64,000 nucleotides of DNA from Candidatus Flexifilum breve. GTDB lineage: Bacteria > Chloroflexota > Anaerolineae > Aggregatilineales > Phototrophicaceae. Positions 6,910-15,632 of this stretch are shown here, in pieces. Location of the stretch: the NCBI GenBank assembly GCA_016717205.1, contig JADKGC010000001.1, forward strand, positions 372,001 through 436,000, given 5' to 3'. The notes under the pieces are model-generated. The model ran no database searches, was not told where the DNA came from, and saw only the letters and a program-made list of their open reading frames with translations. Numbering within the stretch: the stretch's first letter is position 1; every line of letters starts with the position of its first letter. The position numbers and the translations under genes were made by a program.

Positions 6910-9597
6910 CTACGGTGAGATTTCCCGGTATTCCAGCGTGGTATCAGCGACGCCGTGATAGTCGAGGTGCACCTGCCACTGCGTACGTTGAACCTGATCG
7001 CCGACTGCACCGTGCGTCCAGGTTTGCGTGTTGGGGATGAGTGCGGCAAAGCGCGGCGCGACTCCGTGCTGATGTTTGGGGCTGTGCACGCCGCCGAAGA
7101 ACAGGAAAGCCTCGCTGTAGCGGTAGGTAATCGCCTGATCGTCGCGGTTGTTCCAGACCACGATCAACGTCGGGTGATGCGCATCCGGCACATGCTGCGC
7201 GCCCGCTTCGTACAACACTTCGCATAACGCGCGGACGTGTTCCGCCTGCATGCCAACGACATACGGCGCGATCTCATCCGGATTAGCGACCAGTGCATCG
7301 ACGATTTCGGCCAAACGGTTGCGCACCCCGGTGTGCAAACGGAACGCCCGCAGCATTTTGAGCACGGTTTCGCGTTTGCGATCCCGGCGAGAGAGCAGCC
7401 CATCTTCATCGCCGTACAAGCGAACAACGAGACGATTCGTCGGGGTGAGCACGATGCCCGTGATCAGCAGCGTCTCGCTGACCGCATCGTAGGTCACTTC
7501 CGGAACGATGCCTTTGCCGTCGATCTGCCCGGTCACATGCACCGACGCTTTGACGCCATGTACGTACAGGTGCAGTGATCGTTCGGTGGGAATGAGCATC
7601 GTCTCGCCCAGCGCGGGGTCGACCGTCAGCGTCAGCGACTGCCCCGTCCACGTCTGGGTGATCGGCGTTTCGCAGTGCCGCCCCTGCTGGTATTCGCGCG
7701 AGTCGCCGTCGTCTTCATACAGGGTGAACGCACCGTCCGCGCCAGCATAGGCATGCAGATGCAGATCGGCGGGATTGTCGATGCCGCCCCAACCTGTCGG
7801 CGCGCCGAGCGGCAGAATCCCGCCGGCTTTGGCGAACAGCGGAATGTCTTTGAGCAGCCCATAGAGCGCATACCAGCGGTCGCCCGCGTAGTATTCGCCC
7901 GTCAGCGCGTTGTACCAATCGCCCTCCGGCAGCCACACCACCTGCCGCGACAACCCCGTGACCGGATCGGCAGGCGCGGTGAATGGCGCGGCGATCAGCT
8001 CCGTGCCGAACAAGTATTGACCGGGGCAGTGATACGCCGCTTCAACTTCGGGATAGTCGTAGTACATGGGCAGCAGCAGCGGCAGTGACTCGCGGTGCGC
8101 GCGCCATGCCATCGTATAGAGGTACGGGATCAGCGCGTGGCGCAGTTGGAGCGCATCGCGCAGGGTCTCCCGGACTTCGGCGTTCCCAAACACCCATGGG
8201 CGCTGATCGTAGAAGTACCCCTTGGCGGAATGAATGCGCAAAATCGGACTCAGCGCGCCGAACTGCACCCAACGCGCGAACAGTTCCGGGTCGCCCGCGC
8301 CGCTGATATGCCCGCCGATGTCGTGACTCCACCAGCCATAGGCCACATTTGACGCAGTTGGCGTCATGTACGCTTCGTAGCGCAGCGTCTCCCACGTCAT
8401 AAAACTGTCGCCGGAGAAGCCGATAGGGTAGCGTTGATGGCCTTCATTGCCCCAGCGCGAGAAGATGAACGGGCGCTTGCGCGGGTTGCGCCCGGCATCC
8501 TGAAAATGCAGGTGATTGATCAGCCACAGCGGGTCAAGCGTGGGAATCTTGCAGCTTTGCCCCTGCTGCCAGTCGACCCACCAGAAGTCCACGCCCATGG
8601 CCTCGTAGGGGTGGTGCAGCACTTCGAAATAGGCCTGCACAAACGTCGGGTCGGTGATGTCGAACTCGACGGGCTTCTCGGTCGCCGGATCAATGCCCAT
8701 GCGCCGCGCCATTTCCGGGTACTGCTCCTCATGCGGATGCACGCCTTCCGCCGGGTGGAGATTCATGGCTGTGCGCAGCCCCTTGCTGTGCAGAAAATCC
8801 ATGAAGCCCTGCGGGTCCGGGAACAGCTCACGATTCCATGTGTAGCCCGTCCAACCGGAACTGGTGTTGCCCGTTTTGGTCAGGTGCCAGTCCATGTCGA
8901 TGATGCACACCGACAGCGGAATCCCGTGCGTCTCCGCATCGGTGATGAGCGCGGTCAGTTCGGCCTGCGTGTACGCCCAGTACCGACTCCACCAGTTGCC
9001 GAGAATCCAGCGTGGGATGAGCGGCGCGGCTCCGCTCACGGCGCTGTAATCGCGCAACCCGGCTTTGTAGTCGTGACCATAGGCGAAGAAATACCAATCG
9101 ACGCCCTGACCCGTGCGCTGTTCGAGGAACGTCGCATCATTGAGCAGCAGCGTCCGCGAATCGTCCAGCAGCGCCCAACCCGAACGCGAGATGAGTCCAT
9201 CGTTGAGCGGCGCATGCCCGTGCTTAAGGTCGAGTGTGCGCGTTGTGCCTTTGAGATTGTCCGTATCCACATCGCTGGGATGCCACACCGTCTCCGTCGC
9301 TTTGACGCGGATCGCGAGGCTGTCCGGCGTGAAGGGCTGGCTGACGACATACGTCAGCACGAAGGCGCTGGTTTCGATGATGAGACAGCCGTCCTCGTTG
9401 GTCGCCGTGAACGCGGGCACAGGCTGCTGGCGATACCACATGGTTTGGCTGGCACGATCTTCAAAGCCGCCCGCCAGATCATATTCCAGCCGGATCAAGC
9501 GCTCGGTGAGGACAGTGAAGCGGGCACATCCAGCGCGCACCACCGCTTCCGGGTTCGCCGCCGGGTTGACGTTCATGATGTACTGCTGTGGAAGCAT
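6910..9597 (-). CDS. GH31 alpha-glycosidase with unusual C-terminal extension
   Basis: An 895-residue cytosolic glycoside hydrolase family 31 enzyme (alpha-glucosidase/alpha-xylosidase group). It has an N-terminal beta-sandwich, then the barrel with LGNWWSRYWAYT and CIIDMDWH. The nucleophile is Asp342 in FWWVDWQQG and the probable acid/base is Asp397 in GFSGDS. After the beta-rich C-terminal domain (ending near LVVRLYGDEDG) there is an extra segment of about 160 residues (about 734-895) that I do not recognise and that typical members lack. GGAG lies eight bases before the ATG. The preferred sugar is not readable; the GH127 neighbour suggests plant oligosaccharides. Confidence 0.9.
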   Translation of the reverse strand: MLPQQYIMNVNPAANPEAVVRAGCARFTVLTERLIRLEYDLAGGFEDRASQTMWYRQQPVPAFTATNEDGCLIIETSAFVLTYVVSQPFTPDSLAIRVKATETVWHPSDVDTDNLKGTTRTLDLKHGHAPLNDGLISRSGWALLDDSRTLLLNDATFLEQRTGQGVDWYFFAYGHDYKAGLRDYSAVSGAAPLIPRWILGNWWSRYWAYTQAELTALITDAETHGIPLSVCIIDMDWHLTKTGNTSSGWTGYTWNRELFPDPQGFMDFLHSKGLRTAMNLHPAEGVHPHEEQYPEMARRMGIDPATEKPVEFDITDPTFVQAYFEVLHHPYEAMGVDFWWVDWQQGQSCKIPTLDPLWLINHLHFQDAGRNPRKRPFIFSRWGNEGHQRYPIGFSGDSFMTWETLRYEAYMTPTASNVAYGWWSHDIGGHISGAGDPELFARWVQFGALSPILRIHSAKGYFYDQRPWVFGNAEVRETLRDALQLRHALIPYLYTMAWRAHRESLPLLLPMYYDYPEVEAAYHCPGQYLFGTELIAAPFTAPADPVTGLSRQVVWLPEGDWYNALTGEYYAGDRWYALYGLLKDIPLFAKAGGILPLGAPTGWGGIDNPADLHLHAYAGADGAFTLYEDDGDSREYQQGRHCETPITQTWTGQSLTLTVDPALGETMLIPTERSLHLYVHGVKASVHVTGQIDGKGIVPEVTYDAVSETLLITGIVLTPTNRLVVRLYGDEDGLLSRRDRKRETVLKMLRAFRLHTGVRNRLAEIVDALVANPDEIAPYVVGMQAEHVRALCEVLYEAGAQHVPDAHHPTLIVVWNNRDDQAITYRYSEAFLFFGGVHSPKHQHGVAPRFAALIPNTQTWTHGAVGDQVQRTQWQVHLDYHGVADTTLEYREISP

Positions 9598-9680
9598 GAA
9601 TATATCTCCTCGCTAACTCCGACCGAAATCGAGCGTTAGGTCAGTGGGCGGCGCTTGCCGCAGCGATAGTTATAGGCTTA

Positions 9681-9790
9681 TGACTGACGGACGCGATAAA
9701 TCGCATCCCTACGAAACCCATCTCCGCTTGGCAAAACCTGTTTGCTCCCCTCCCTGAATTCGGGGAGGGGCTGGGGGTGGGGTCGGAAAC
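9681..9790. repeat. composite intergenic palindromic repeat
   Basis: The gap between the GH31 and FG-GAP genes holds GGACGCGATAAATCGC-ATCCCTACGAAA, then a TTGGCAAAACCTG-type linker. Last comes the palindromic core at 9747-9770 (CCCCTCCCT-GAATTC-GGGGAGGGG) and a CTGGGGGTGGGGTC tail. The same arrangement recurs near 13797-13955 and 26784-26880. Confidence 0.8.
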
Positions 9791-9827
9791 AGAACTGATG
9801 GTAGTGCGATTCGCCCGCCAAAACAAC

Positions 9828-11924
9828 CTAATTCTGATCACGCAGCCAGCGAATATAGGCGATCAAGTCGAGCATCTGCTCGTCCGTCCAATCCGGGCGA
9901 CCGCCGCTTGGCGGCATAGCGATCCCGGTGACATTGTCCGGGTGATCCGACGCGCGCCCCTCGCGGATGAACGCCAGCAAATCGACATCCGACGCGTACA
10001 AGACCAGCGGCGACGTAATCAGCGGCAGACCGAGGTGCGGCACGCCTTCGCCATTGAAGCCATGACAACCGCCGCACGTCTCCGCAAAGTACTGCTGCCC
10101 GCGTTCGAGATCACCCTGCCGCGCCACCGCTGTCACATCGGGGTGCGGCGTGGGCGTCGTCGCGCTGACGACGGTCGCGGTCGCCTGGGGTGCTACGACC
10201 TGCCCAAACGCATGCGACTCTGACAGGAACTCCGCACCGCTCACCACGTAGATTTCGCCCGCGTTGAGCACCTCATTCCGCGGCCCATCGCCGCCCATCG
10301 CGTTCGGCGCAATATCGACGACGCCATCACCGTCCACGTCGCCGACCGCCAGCGCGTAGGGCATCATGTCGTTGTCCTCACCGCCGATGAGGAAGCGCGC
10401 GCGCAATCCAGCAGGCGGCTCGAACAGCAGGATCACGCCGTCGTCGTTCGGTAACCCGCCCATTTCCCCGAAGAGAATCGCCATCATCCCGGCGTTGTGG
10501 CGTACGCGACCATCGTAGCCGGTCGGGTCGTAATCCGGCGCACCGTAGAACAGATCGCCGACGCCGTCCCCATCGAGATCGTCAATGCGCAGCGTATCGC
10601 CCGCCTTGCTGTCCCCCTGATCGGGATAGATCGCGACGGTGCGTCCCGGTTCGGGCGCGCCGAGGTCGATCATCTGCCCGCGAATCGGCTCGTGCGTGTA
10701 GATCACCCACGCCTCGCCCGCTTCGTCGAGGTTGTTCTCCACGCCATCGCCGACCAGCGTGCCCAGCACCAGGTCGTTGCGCCCGTCGCCGTCGAGATCC
10801 CCGACCGCGATCTCTTCGCCCAGCAGATCGTTAGCATCCTGCCCGTAGATCACCGTGATCTGATCGGTCAGCGGCCGCCCGTCGGCGTCGAGCTGTTCGG
10901 CGAGATCGATGGTCTGCCCACGCAGATCCGCCCGCCCAAAGATGATGAACGTCTCGCCGCTGTTGTACCGCTGGTTGCCCGCGCCATCGCCACCCCCGAA
11001 CGAGATGCCGCCAATACCCGCTGATGCACGCCATAACGCCGCGCTCACAATCGCGTCGTCATAGCCGTCGCCGTTGAGGTCATCGCCCCACACCGTCGAA
11101 CCGAGCAAATCATCGTAGTCCGCGCCGATGATATGCGTCGCGTCCGGCGGGGCCGCGCGCAAATCGGTCACCTGTCCGTAGGTCACAGCCATATCCGCCG
11201 CGCCGTAGATGATCCACACTTCGCCCGTGTTGATGCGGCTGTTCTCCGGTCCATCGGCTTGATTCGCGCCCATAATGACATCTTGATAGCCGTCGGCGTC
11301 AAAGTCGCCACCTTCCAGCCACAACCCGAGCCGATCCTCAGCGGTCGCGCCGTAGAAGAGCACCACGTTCTCCGGCGGCGTACGCAAATCAAGATCGCCC
11401 TGGGCGGCGAAATCGGCGCCGCCGAACACGATATAGACCGCGCCGCCATTCGAGCGGGTTTGCTGTGGGCCGTCGCTGTTCTGCGCGCTCAGCAGCAGAT
11501 CGTCGTAGCCGTCAGCGTTGAAATCGGAGACATAGGTTTCTGCGCCCGCCATATCCCCGGCATAGGCGCCGTAGATTGTGAAACCGCGTCCGGTGAGCGC
11601 CTCGGCGGTCAGCGTGCCAATGATGGGACACACGTTCATGATGAGGCGCAGATGCCCGCCGCTGCCGCGCCATTCCCCGGCAATCGAGTGCGACGCATTT
11701 TGCCCGGTGACCGCGAGATCGCCGCAGCCGTTCCCGTCAAAATCGCCGATTTCCAGCGGCTTCCCGGTGACCGAGCTACCCGTCGGCGCATCGTAGAACG
11801 TGAACTGCCCGCGCTGGCTGGTCGCTAATAAGTCCCACGGCTGATCGCCGGTCGGCGGCGTTTGCCCTAGTACGCCGCCGCTGATCAGCAGCGCGAGCAG
11901 CAGCAGGATCCCTAACTTTCGCAT
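9828..11924 (-). CDS. exported FG-GAP beta-propeller with C-terminal cytochrome c domain
   Basis: A 698-residue exported protein. A Sec signal (MRKLGILLLLALLISGGVLG) is followed by seven FG-GAP repeats with calcium-binding DxDxDG loops, for example DFNADGYDDLLLS, DLNGDGYDDAIVS, DLDGDGRNDLVLG and DVDGDGVVDIAP. This predicts a seven-bladed propeller. A Thr/Pro linker (ATTPTPHPD) leads into a class I cytochrome c domain of about 110 residues. It has haem motif CGGCH and probable axial Met in IAMPPSGG. It is the last gene of the minus-strand redox operon, 12 bases after the propeller/peroxidase gene. Inferred role: extracytoplasmic electron transfer, with the propeller as a docking or surface domain. 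The actual partner is unknown. Confidence 0.85.
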   Translation of the reverse strand: MRKLGILLLLALLISGGVLGQTPPTGDQPWDLLATSQRGQFTFYDAPTGSSVTGKPLEIGDFDGNGCGDLAVTGQNASHSIAGEWRGSGGHLRLIMNVCPIIGTLTAEALTGRGFTIYGAYAGDMAGAETYVSDFNADGYDDLLLSAQNSDGPQQTRSNGGAVYIVFGGADFAAQGDLDLRTPPENVVLFYGATAEDRLGLWLEGGDFDADGYQDVIMGANQADGPENSRINTGEVWIIYGAADMAVTYGQVTDLRAAPPDATHIIGADYDDLLGSTVWGDDLNGDGYDDAIVSAALWRASAGIGGISFGGGDGAGNQRYNSGETFIIFGRADLRGQTIDLAEQLDADGRPLTDQITVIYGQDANDLLGEEIAVGDLDGDGRNDLVLGTLVGDGVENNLDEAGEAWVIYTHEPIRGQMIDLGAPEPGRTVAIYPDQGDSKAGDTLRIDDLDGDGVGDLFYGAPDYDPTGYDGRVRHNAGMMAILFGEMGGLPNDDGVILLFEPPAGLRARFLIGGEDNDMMPYALAVGDVDGDGVVDIAPNAMGGDGPRNEVLNAGEIYVVSGAEFLSESHAFGQVVAPQATATVVSATTPTPHPDVTAVARQGDLERGQQYFAETCGGCHGFNGEGVPHLGLPLITSPLVLYASDVDLLAFIREGRASDHPDNVTGIAMPPSGGRPDWTDEQMLDLIAYIRWLRDQN

Positions 11925-11936
11925 ACAGCATCCACC

Positions 11937-13751
11937 TTACAAAGACAACAAAAAGGCGACGAGATCCGCCAGTTGTTCCGGCGTGAGCACGTCCGCCACA
12001 CTGTGAATCGGATCGGTGCGCGTCAGCAGCTCTGGCAGCGACTGCACCACGCCATCATGCATATAGGGTGCAGACGCCCACAGGCCGCGCAGGGTCGGCG
12101 TGTCGAAGGCGGGCGCGATCTCCAGCGAGAACACGCTCCCGGCGAGGTTGTGCGCCTGTAAATCAGTGTATTGGGGCGGCGCGTGACAGCCGCAGCCAAT
12201 CGTCCCGCTCATGAACAGTTCCATGCCGCGCCGCGCCGACTCGCTCAACCCCCTATCCGGCAAGCGATTCGGATTCGGCCACGCCTCCAGCGACGCGACA
12301 TACGCCACCAGCGCATCGAGATCGGCTGAGCGTCCGGCATCAATCGTGCTAACGGTCGCATCGAAGTCCCCTGTGATCAACCCGTCGCCGAGCATCACAT
12401 AACGGATCTGGTCTTCAATCGTATCGTGCAGCTCGGTCATGTCACCAGCCCAATTGTACGGTGGCAGTTCCGCCGCGCCGTTGAGCACCGCCGTGTTGCG
12501 CGGCCCACTGCGAAAATTGATCCATGTGCGCCCGTCCGCGCCGCCTTCAAAATGGCAGGTCGCGCAGCTAATCACACCGTCGCTCATCGTCGGCGCAGTG
12601 GCGCGGTGAAACAGGACTTTCCCGCGCAGCAGTTCCGCACCCAGGGGAATCGTCGTGACAGGAATCACGGCTGTGACGCTGTTGGTCTCCGCGTCGATCA
12701 CCGTCACTGTACCCTCCAGCGCATTCAGTACATACAACGTCTCGCCCGCTGCCCAGACGCCAATCGGATTTGCACCGACCGCGATGCGCGTCACAAGCTG
12801 GCGCGTCGCCAAATCAATGGCCATGACCGCATCACTGCCACCGAGCGCCACGTACATGAGGTTTCCATCCGCTGACAACGCCCCGTCGGACGGCATATTC
12901 GCGTCATGGTCAAGTGTGGAGAGTGTCAGCCGCGCGCTGCGGTCACCACTCATGCGCGTGAGATCGAACGCCGAGACGACTGGAAACCAGTCCTGCATGT
13001 ACTGCGTGGAGATGAGCGCAAGGCCAGTGCGCGTCTGCGGGATATAGGCACGCGCCCCATCCGGCGTGATCAAGATCGTGCGCGAGAGTTCGCCGTCCGT
13101 ATCTACCGTCACCGAGCCGACGACAAACGGCGTGCGTTCGACATTGAGCACGCTTAGTGTTCCGGTGTAGGTATACGTGACCAGTAGCCATGTCCCGCTG
13201 ATCGCGAGACCGCTCGGCGCGTCCGGCACAGTGACGCGGTAGAGCACATCCGTCGTATCCAAATCCACCACGGCAATCTGGTCGCTGCCGAAACAGCTCA
13301 CATACGCGCGGCGGCTGTCGGTCACGACCCCGTACGGCAATGCGCACACCTGCTCGACACGCCGCACCTGTCCACTGTCGAGATCGACCAGCGCGACGGC
13401 GTTTTCCGTCCACAACGTGACTACCGCCAACCGATCTCGCGTTGCGACCATGCGCGGACCGCCGCCGACGGGGATCTCACTGACTACCCGCAAAGCATGT
13501 GTGTCTACCAAGGTGATGCTGTCGCTGTCCGGATTGACCGTGACCAGCGTATCGTCTACCAATGCCAGCGCCTTACTGGATCGGCTGTTGACCAGTGGCG
13601 GCAGCGCGGGCAGCGGCGCTTGCGTGGCAATCGGGGTGAGCAGCAGCGGCACGGGCGTGACCGGAACAGTCGGCGGGTAAGTCGTGGCGGTCGGCGTAGG
13701 GAACGCTTCCCCGACACACGCCCCTAATAGCAGCAGGCACAGCACACACAC
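11937..13751 (-). CDS. lipoprotein with beta-propeller and cytochrome-c-peroxidase-like domain
   Basis: About 604 residues from a GTG at 13751. The N-terminus CVLCLLLLGACVGE carries a lipobox (LGAC), then a Thr/Pro linker. Residues of roughly 50-370 form YVTN-like propeller repeats (VNPDSDSITLVDTHALRVV, LYVLNALEGTVTVIDAETN). The C-terminal part resembles MauG/di-haem peroxidases: CATCHFEGGADGR, then GTIGCGCHAPPQYTD, PTLRGLWASAPYMHDG and LVAFLLSL. The first haem site is canonical CxxCH, but the second reads CGCH, one residue short. The start is uncertain: the only upstream frame runs into a repeat, and no in-frame ATG lies close by. Role inferred: surface redox protein. Confidence 0.75.
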   Translation of the reverse strand: MCVLCLLLLGACVGEAFPTPTATTYPPTVPVTPVPLLLTPIATQAPLPALPPLVNSRSSKALALVDDTLVTVNPDSDSITLVDTHALRVVSEIPVGGGPRMVATRDRLAVVTLWTENAVALVDLDSGQVRRVEQVCALPYGVVTDSRRAYVSCFGSDQIAVVDLDTTDVLYRVTVPDAPSGLAISGTWLLVTYTYTGTLSVLNVERTPFVVGSVTVDTDGELSRTILITPDGARAYIPQTRTGLALISTQYMQDWFPVVSAFDLTRMSGDRSARLTLSTLDHDANMPSDGALSADGNLMYVALGGSDAVMAIDLATRQLVTRIAVGANPIGVWAAGETLYVLNALEGTVTVIDAETNSVTAVIPVTTIPLGAELLRGKVLFHRATAPTMSDGVISCATCHFEGGADGRTWINFRSGPRNTAVLNGAAELPPYNWAGDMTELHDTIEDQIRYVMLGDGLITGDFDATVSTIDAGRSADLDALVAYVASLEAWPNPNRLPDRGLSESARRGMELFMSGTIGCGCHAPPQYTDLQAHNLAGSVFSLEIAPAFDTPTLRGLWASAPYMHDGVVQSLPELLTRTDPIHSVADVLTPEQLADLVAFLLSL

Positions 13752-13796
13752 CGTCCAGCGGACGCGTTCAAAAGGTTGTCCGAAACGGGTATCATG

Positions 13797-13955
13797 TGTA
13801 GGGACGAGGCATGCCTCGTCCTGACTTCTTGAACGGGGTACTGAGGACAAGGCATGCCTTGTCCCTACAAAAACCTCTCTACGAAGCCACGTTCGACTTT
13901 GCGAACGCTGTCGTCTCCCCTCCCTGAATTCGGGGAGGGGCTGGGGGTGGGGTCG
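13797..13955. repeat. composite intergenic repeat between two cytochrome genes
   Basis: Two halves of an inverted element, TGTAGGGACGAGGCATGCC and GGCATGCCTTGTCCCTACA, span 13797-13869. A linker resembling those at 9715 and 26815 follows, then the core palindrome at 13917-13940 and its GGGGGTGGGGTC tail. The element abuts the 5' end of the downstream lipoprotein gene. Confidence 0.8.
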
Positions 13956-13960
13956 ACTGC

Positions 13961-15628
13961 TCACGGCACGACCCTCACGACCTGTTCCATGAGAATATCG
14001 GGCGTCTCCCAACCTTTCGCCGCCATCAACTCGATGAACGCGCGGCGCAGGTATAGCCGCGCCTCAACCGTGACCTCACCCGCCCCGGCGGGCAGTTCGA
14101 ATGTGTAGTTCGAGACATCGCTCGCCAGCGCGGCGATGCGGTTATCGCTGACAAGCCGCGTTTGCCGCCAGTAAGCCGTGGTCGGCAGTTCGCCCGTGTA
14201 GAAGTCGGCGAGGATTTTGGCGTAAAGCACGCCGGGCAGTCCAGCATAGTACCCCGCTGCCGGGTCGCCTACGCCACCCCATTCCGGGATGGTCGCGCCC
14301 TCAGTGAATGCGAGCGGTTGTCCGTTCGCGTCCCGCGCTTCGACCAGCAGAATCAGGTTGCGCAGCGGGTTGTCTGTCGGGATCGAGTGCCCCGCGCCCG
14401 TGTTCGTCACCGTGACGGACACGTCTAGATTATCACCTACCCGTTCGGCGTCGACGGTCACTTGCGCGGTGGTTTGCAGCAGGTTGAGGTCCCCTGCGCC
14501 CGGCATGCGGTGACTGAAAATCGTATGCGGGTCGCGTTCCGGCACGAACTGCGTGACATCAGGCGGCAGATCGACGAAGGTGGTCACGCCGAGGGTCGGC
14601 ATGTGGCAGTCCTGACACGTCTGGCCACTGACCGGGTCGCTGTAGGGGCTGGCCAGCCATTCGCCGAAGCTGTTGTACATGCTCACGCCCCAGAACGTCC
14701 CAGTATGGCAGGCCGCGCAAAACTGACTTTCGCTTTGCAGCGCCAGATACACATCATCACCGGGCGTATCGTCGTACGGGCCAAAGAAGATCTGCTCGCC
14801 GTCCGGCGGGCGCAGAAATTCAAGCGACTCCACCCCCGGCAGGTTAGCCGACGGCAAACCGCTCACGGCGAGGCGTACAGCGGCGATTTTGTGACAGAGA
14901 TCGCACGTCACGCCTTCAGCGGCGACGTCGACCGCCGCATTCGGATCAGCAGTCGTCGGCTGTTCCAGCGCCAGCACGGGAGCGTGACAGGTCGCGCACA
15001 CGCCGTTCGACTCAGGATAGTCGAGCCGGAAGCCGACATCCGGTTGATCTGGCAGCGGCACATCGATGCCAAGTTCAGTATCAAACTGATACTGTGTCAG
15101 CGCGCCCAACTCCCCGGTCAGCGTTGTGCCATTGTAGAGCGAGAGAAAGCGCGGATTGGTCGCTGATCCTGAATGCGCGTCCAGGCGCCATTCGTCGACG
15201 GGCAGCGGCGCGTTGGGGTCGCCGGAGCGCGAAGCATGGCAGCGCACACAGGCGCCCTCCACATCTGGGTGCAGCACCGGGCTGACGAAGGCGTACTCCA
15301 GATTGTCTTCAATGGGGTGCGCGCGCAGCAGCAGCATGATCTCACTCAACGGCGCGCCCGCGGTGTGGCTGATGAAGTAACCCTCCGCCCACGCAGTCAC
15401 GTGCTGTTCGCCGCTGAACGGCGCGACGGGCAGCGTAAAGCGCCCCTCGGCATCCGTCAGCGCGTAGTCGGACGAACCCTGCACGCGAACAATCGCCCCA
15501 CCGACCGGAATGCCCGCTGCATTGACTGTACCGCGCAGCGTGCTTAACTGAATCAGCCCCCAACCCGTCAGCGCCAGCGCCAGACCCAAGACGGCCAGCG
15601 CCAGCAGCGCTTTGTAGTGGACTTTCAC
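13961..15628 (-). CDS. membrane-anchored five-haem cytochrome c with carboxypeptidase-regulatory-like domain
   Basis: A 555-residue protein. One N-terminal membrane segment (ALLALAVLGLALALTGWGLI) anchors it with the rest outside. Residues of about 32-100 form a beta-sandwich like carboxypeptidase regulatory domains (LRGTVNAAGIPVGGAIVRV, LTDAEGRFTLPVAP). Five CxxCH haem sites follow: CVRCH, CATCH, CDLCH, CAACH and CQDCH. Two CxxCH motifs are spaced as in the cytochrome c554/NapC-like multihaem group, with extra histidines (HTIFSHRMPGAGD) as possible axial ligands. The C-terminal 150 residues are beta-rich. It starts at a GTG four bases after the DUF362 gene, so the two are translationally close. 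Role inferred: electron transfer across the envelope. Confidence 0.85.
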   Translation of the reverse strand: MKVHYKALLALAVLGLALALTGWGLIQLSTLRGTVNAAGIPVGGAIVRVQGSSDYALTDAEGRFTLPVAPFSGEQHVTAWAEGYFISHTAGAPLSEIMLLLRAHPIEDNLEYAFVSPVLHPDVEGACVRCHASRSGDPNAPLPVDEWRLDAHSGSATNPRFLSLYNGTTLTGELGALTQYQFDTELGIDVPLPDQPDVGFRLDYPESNGVCATCHAPVLALEQPTTADPNAAVDVAAEGVTCDLCHKIAAVRLAVSGLPSANLPGVESLEFLRPPDGEQIFFGPYDDTPGDDVYLALQSESQFCAACHTGTFWGVSMYNSFGEWLASPYSDPVSGQTCQDCHMPTLGVTTFVDLPPDVTQFVPERDPHTIFSHRMPGAGDLNLLQTTAQVTVDAERVGDNLDVSVTVTNTGAGHSIPTDNPLRNLILLVEARDANGQPLAFTEGATIPEWGGVGDPAAGYYAGLPGVLYAKILADFYTGELPTTAYWRQTRLVSDNRIAALASDVSNYTFELPAGAGEVTVEARLYLRRAFIELMAAKGWETPDILMEQVVRVVP

Positions 15629-15632
15629 CCGG

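Noticed and set aside
9747..9770. GAATTC in the repeat cores as cloning or adapter remnant
   Set aside because: It occurs in several diverged copies with different flanks, as part of a symmetric palindrome, so it is native repeat rather than a cloning scar.
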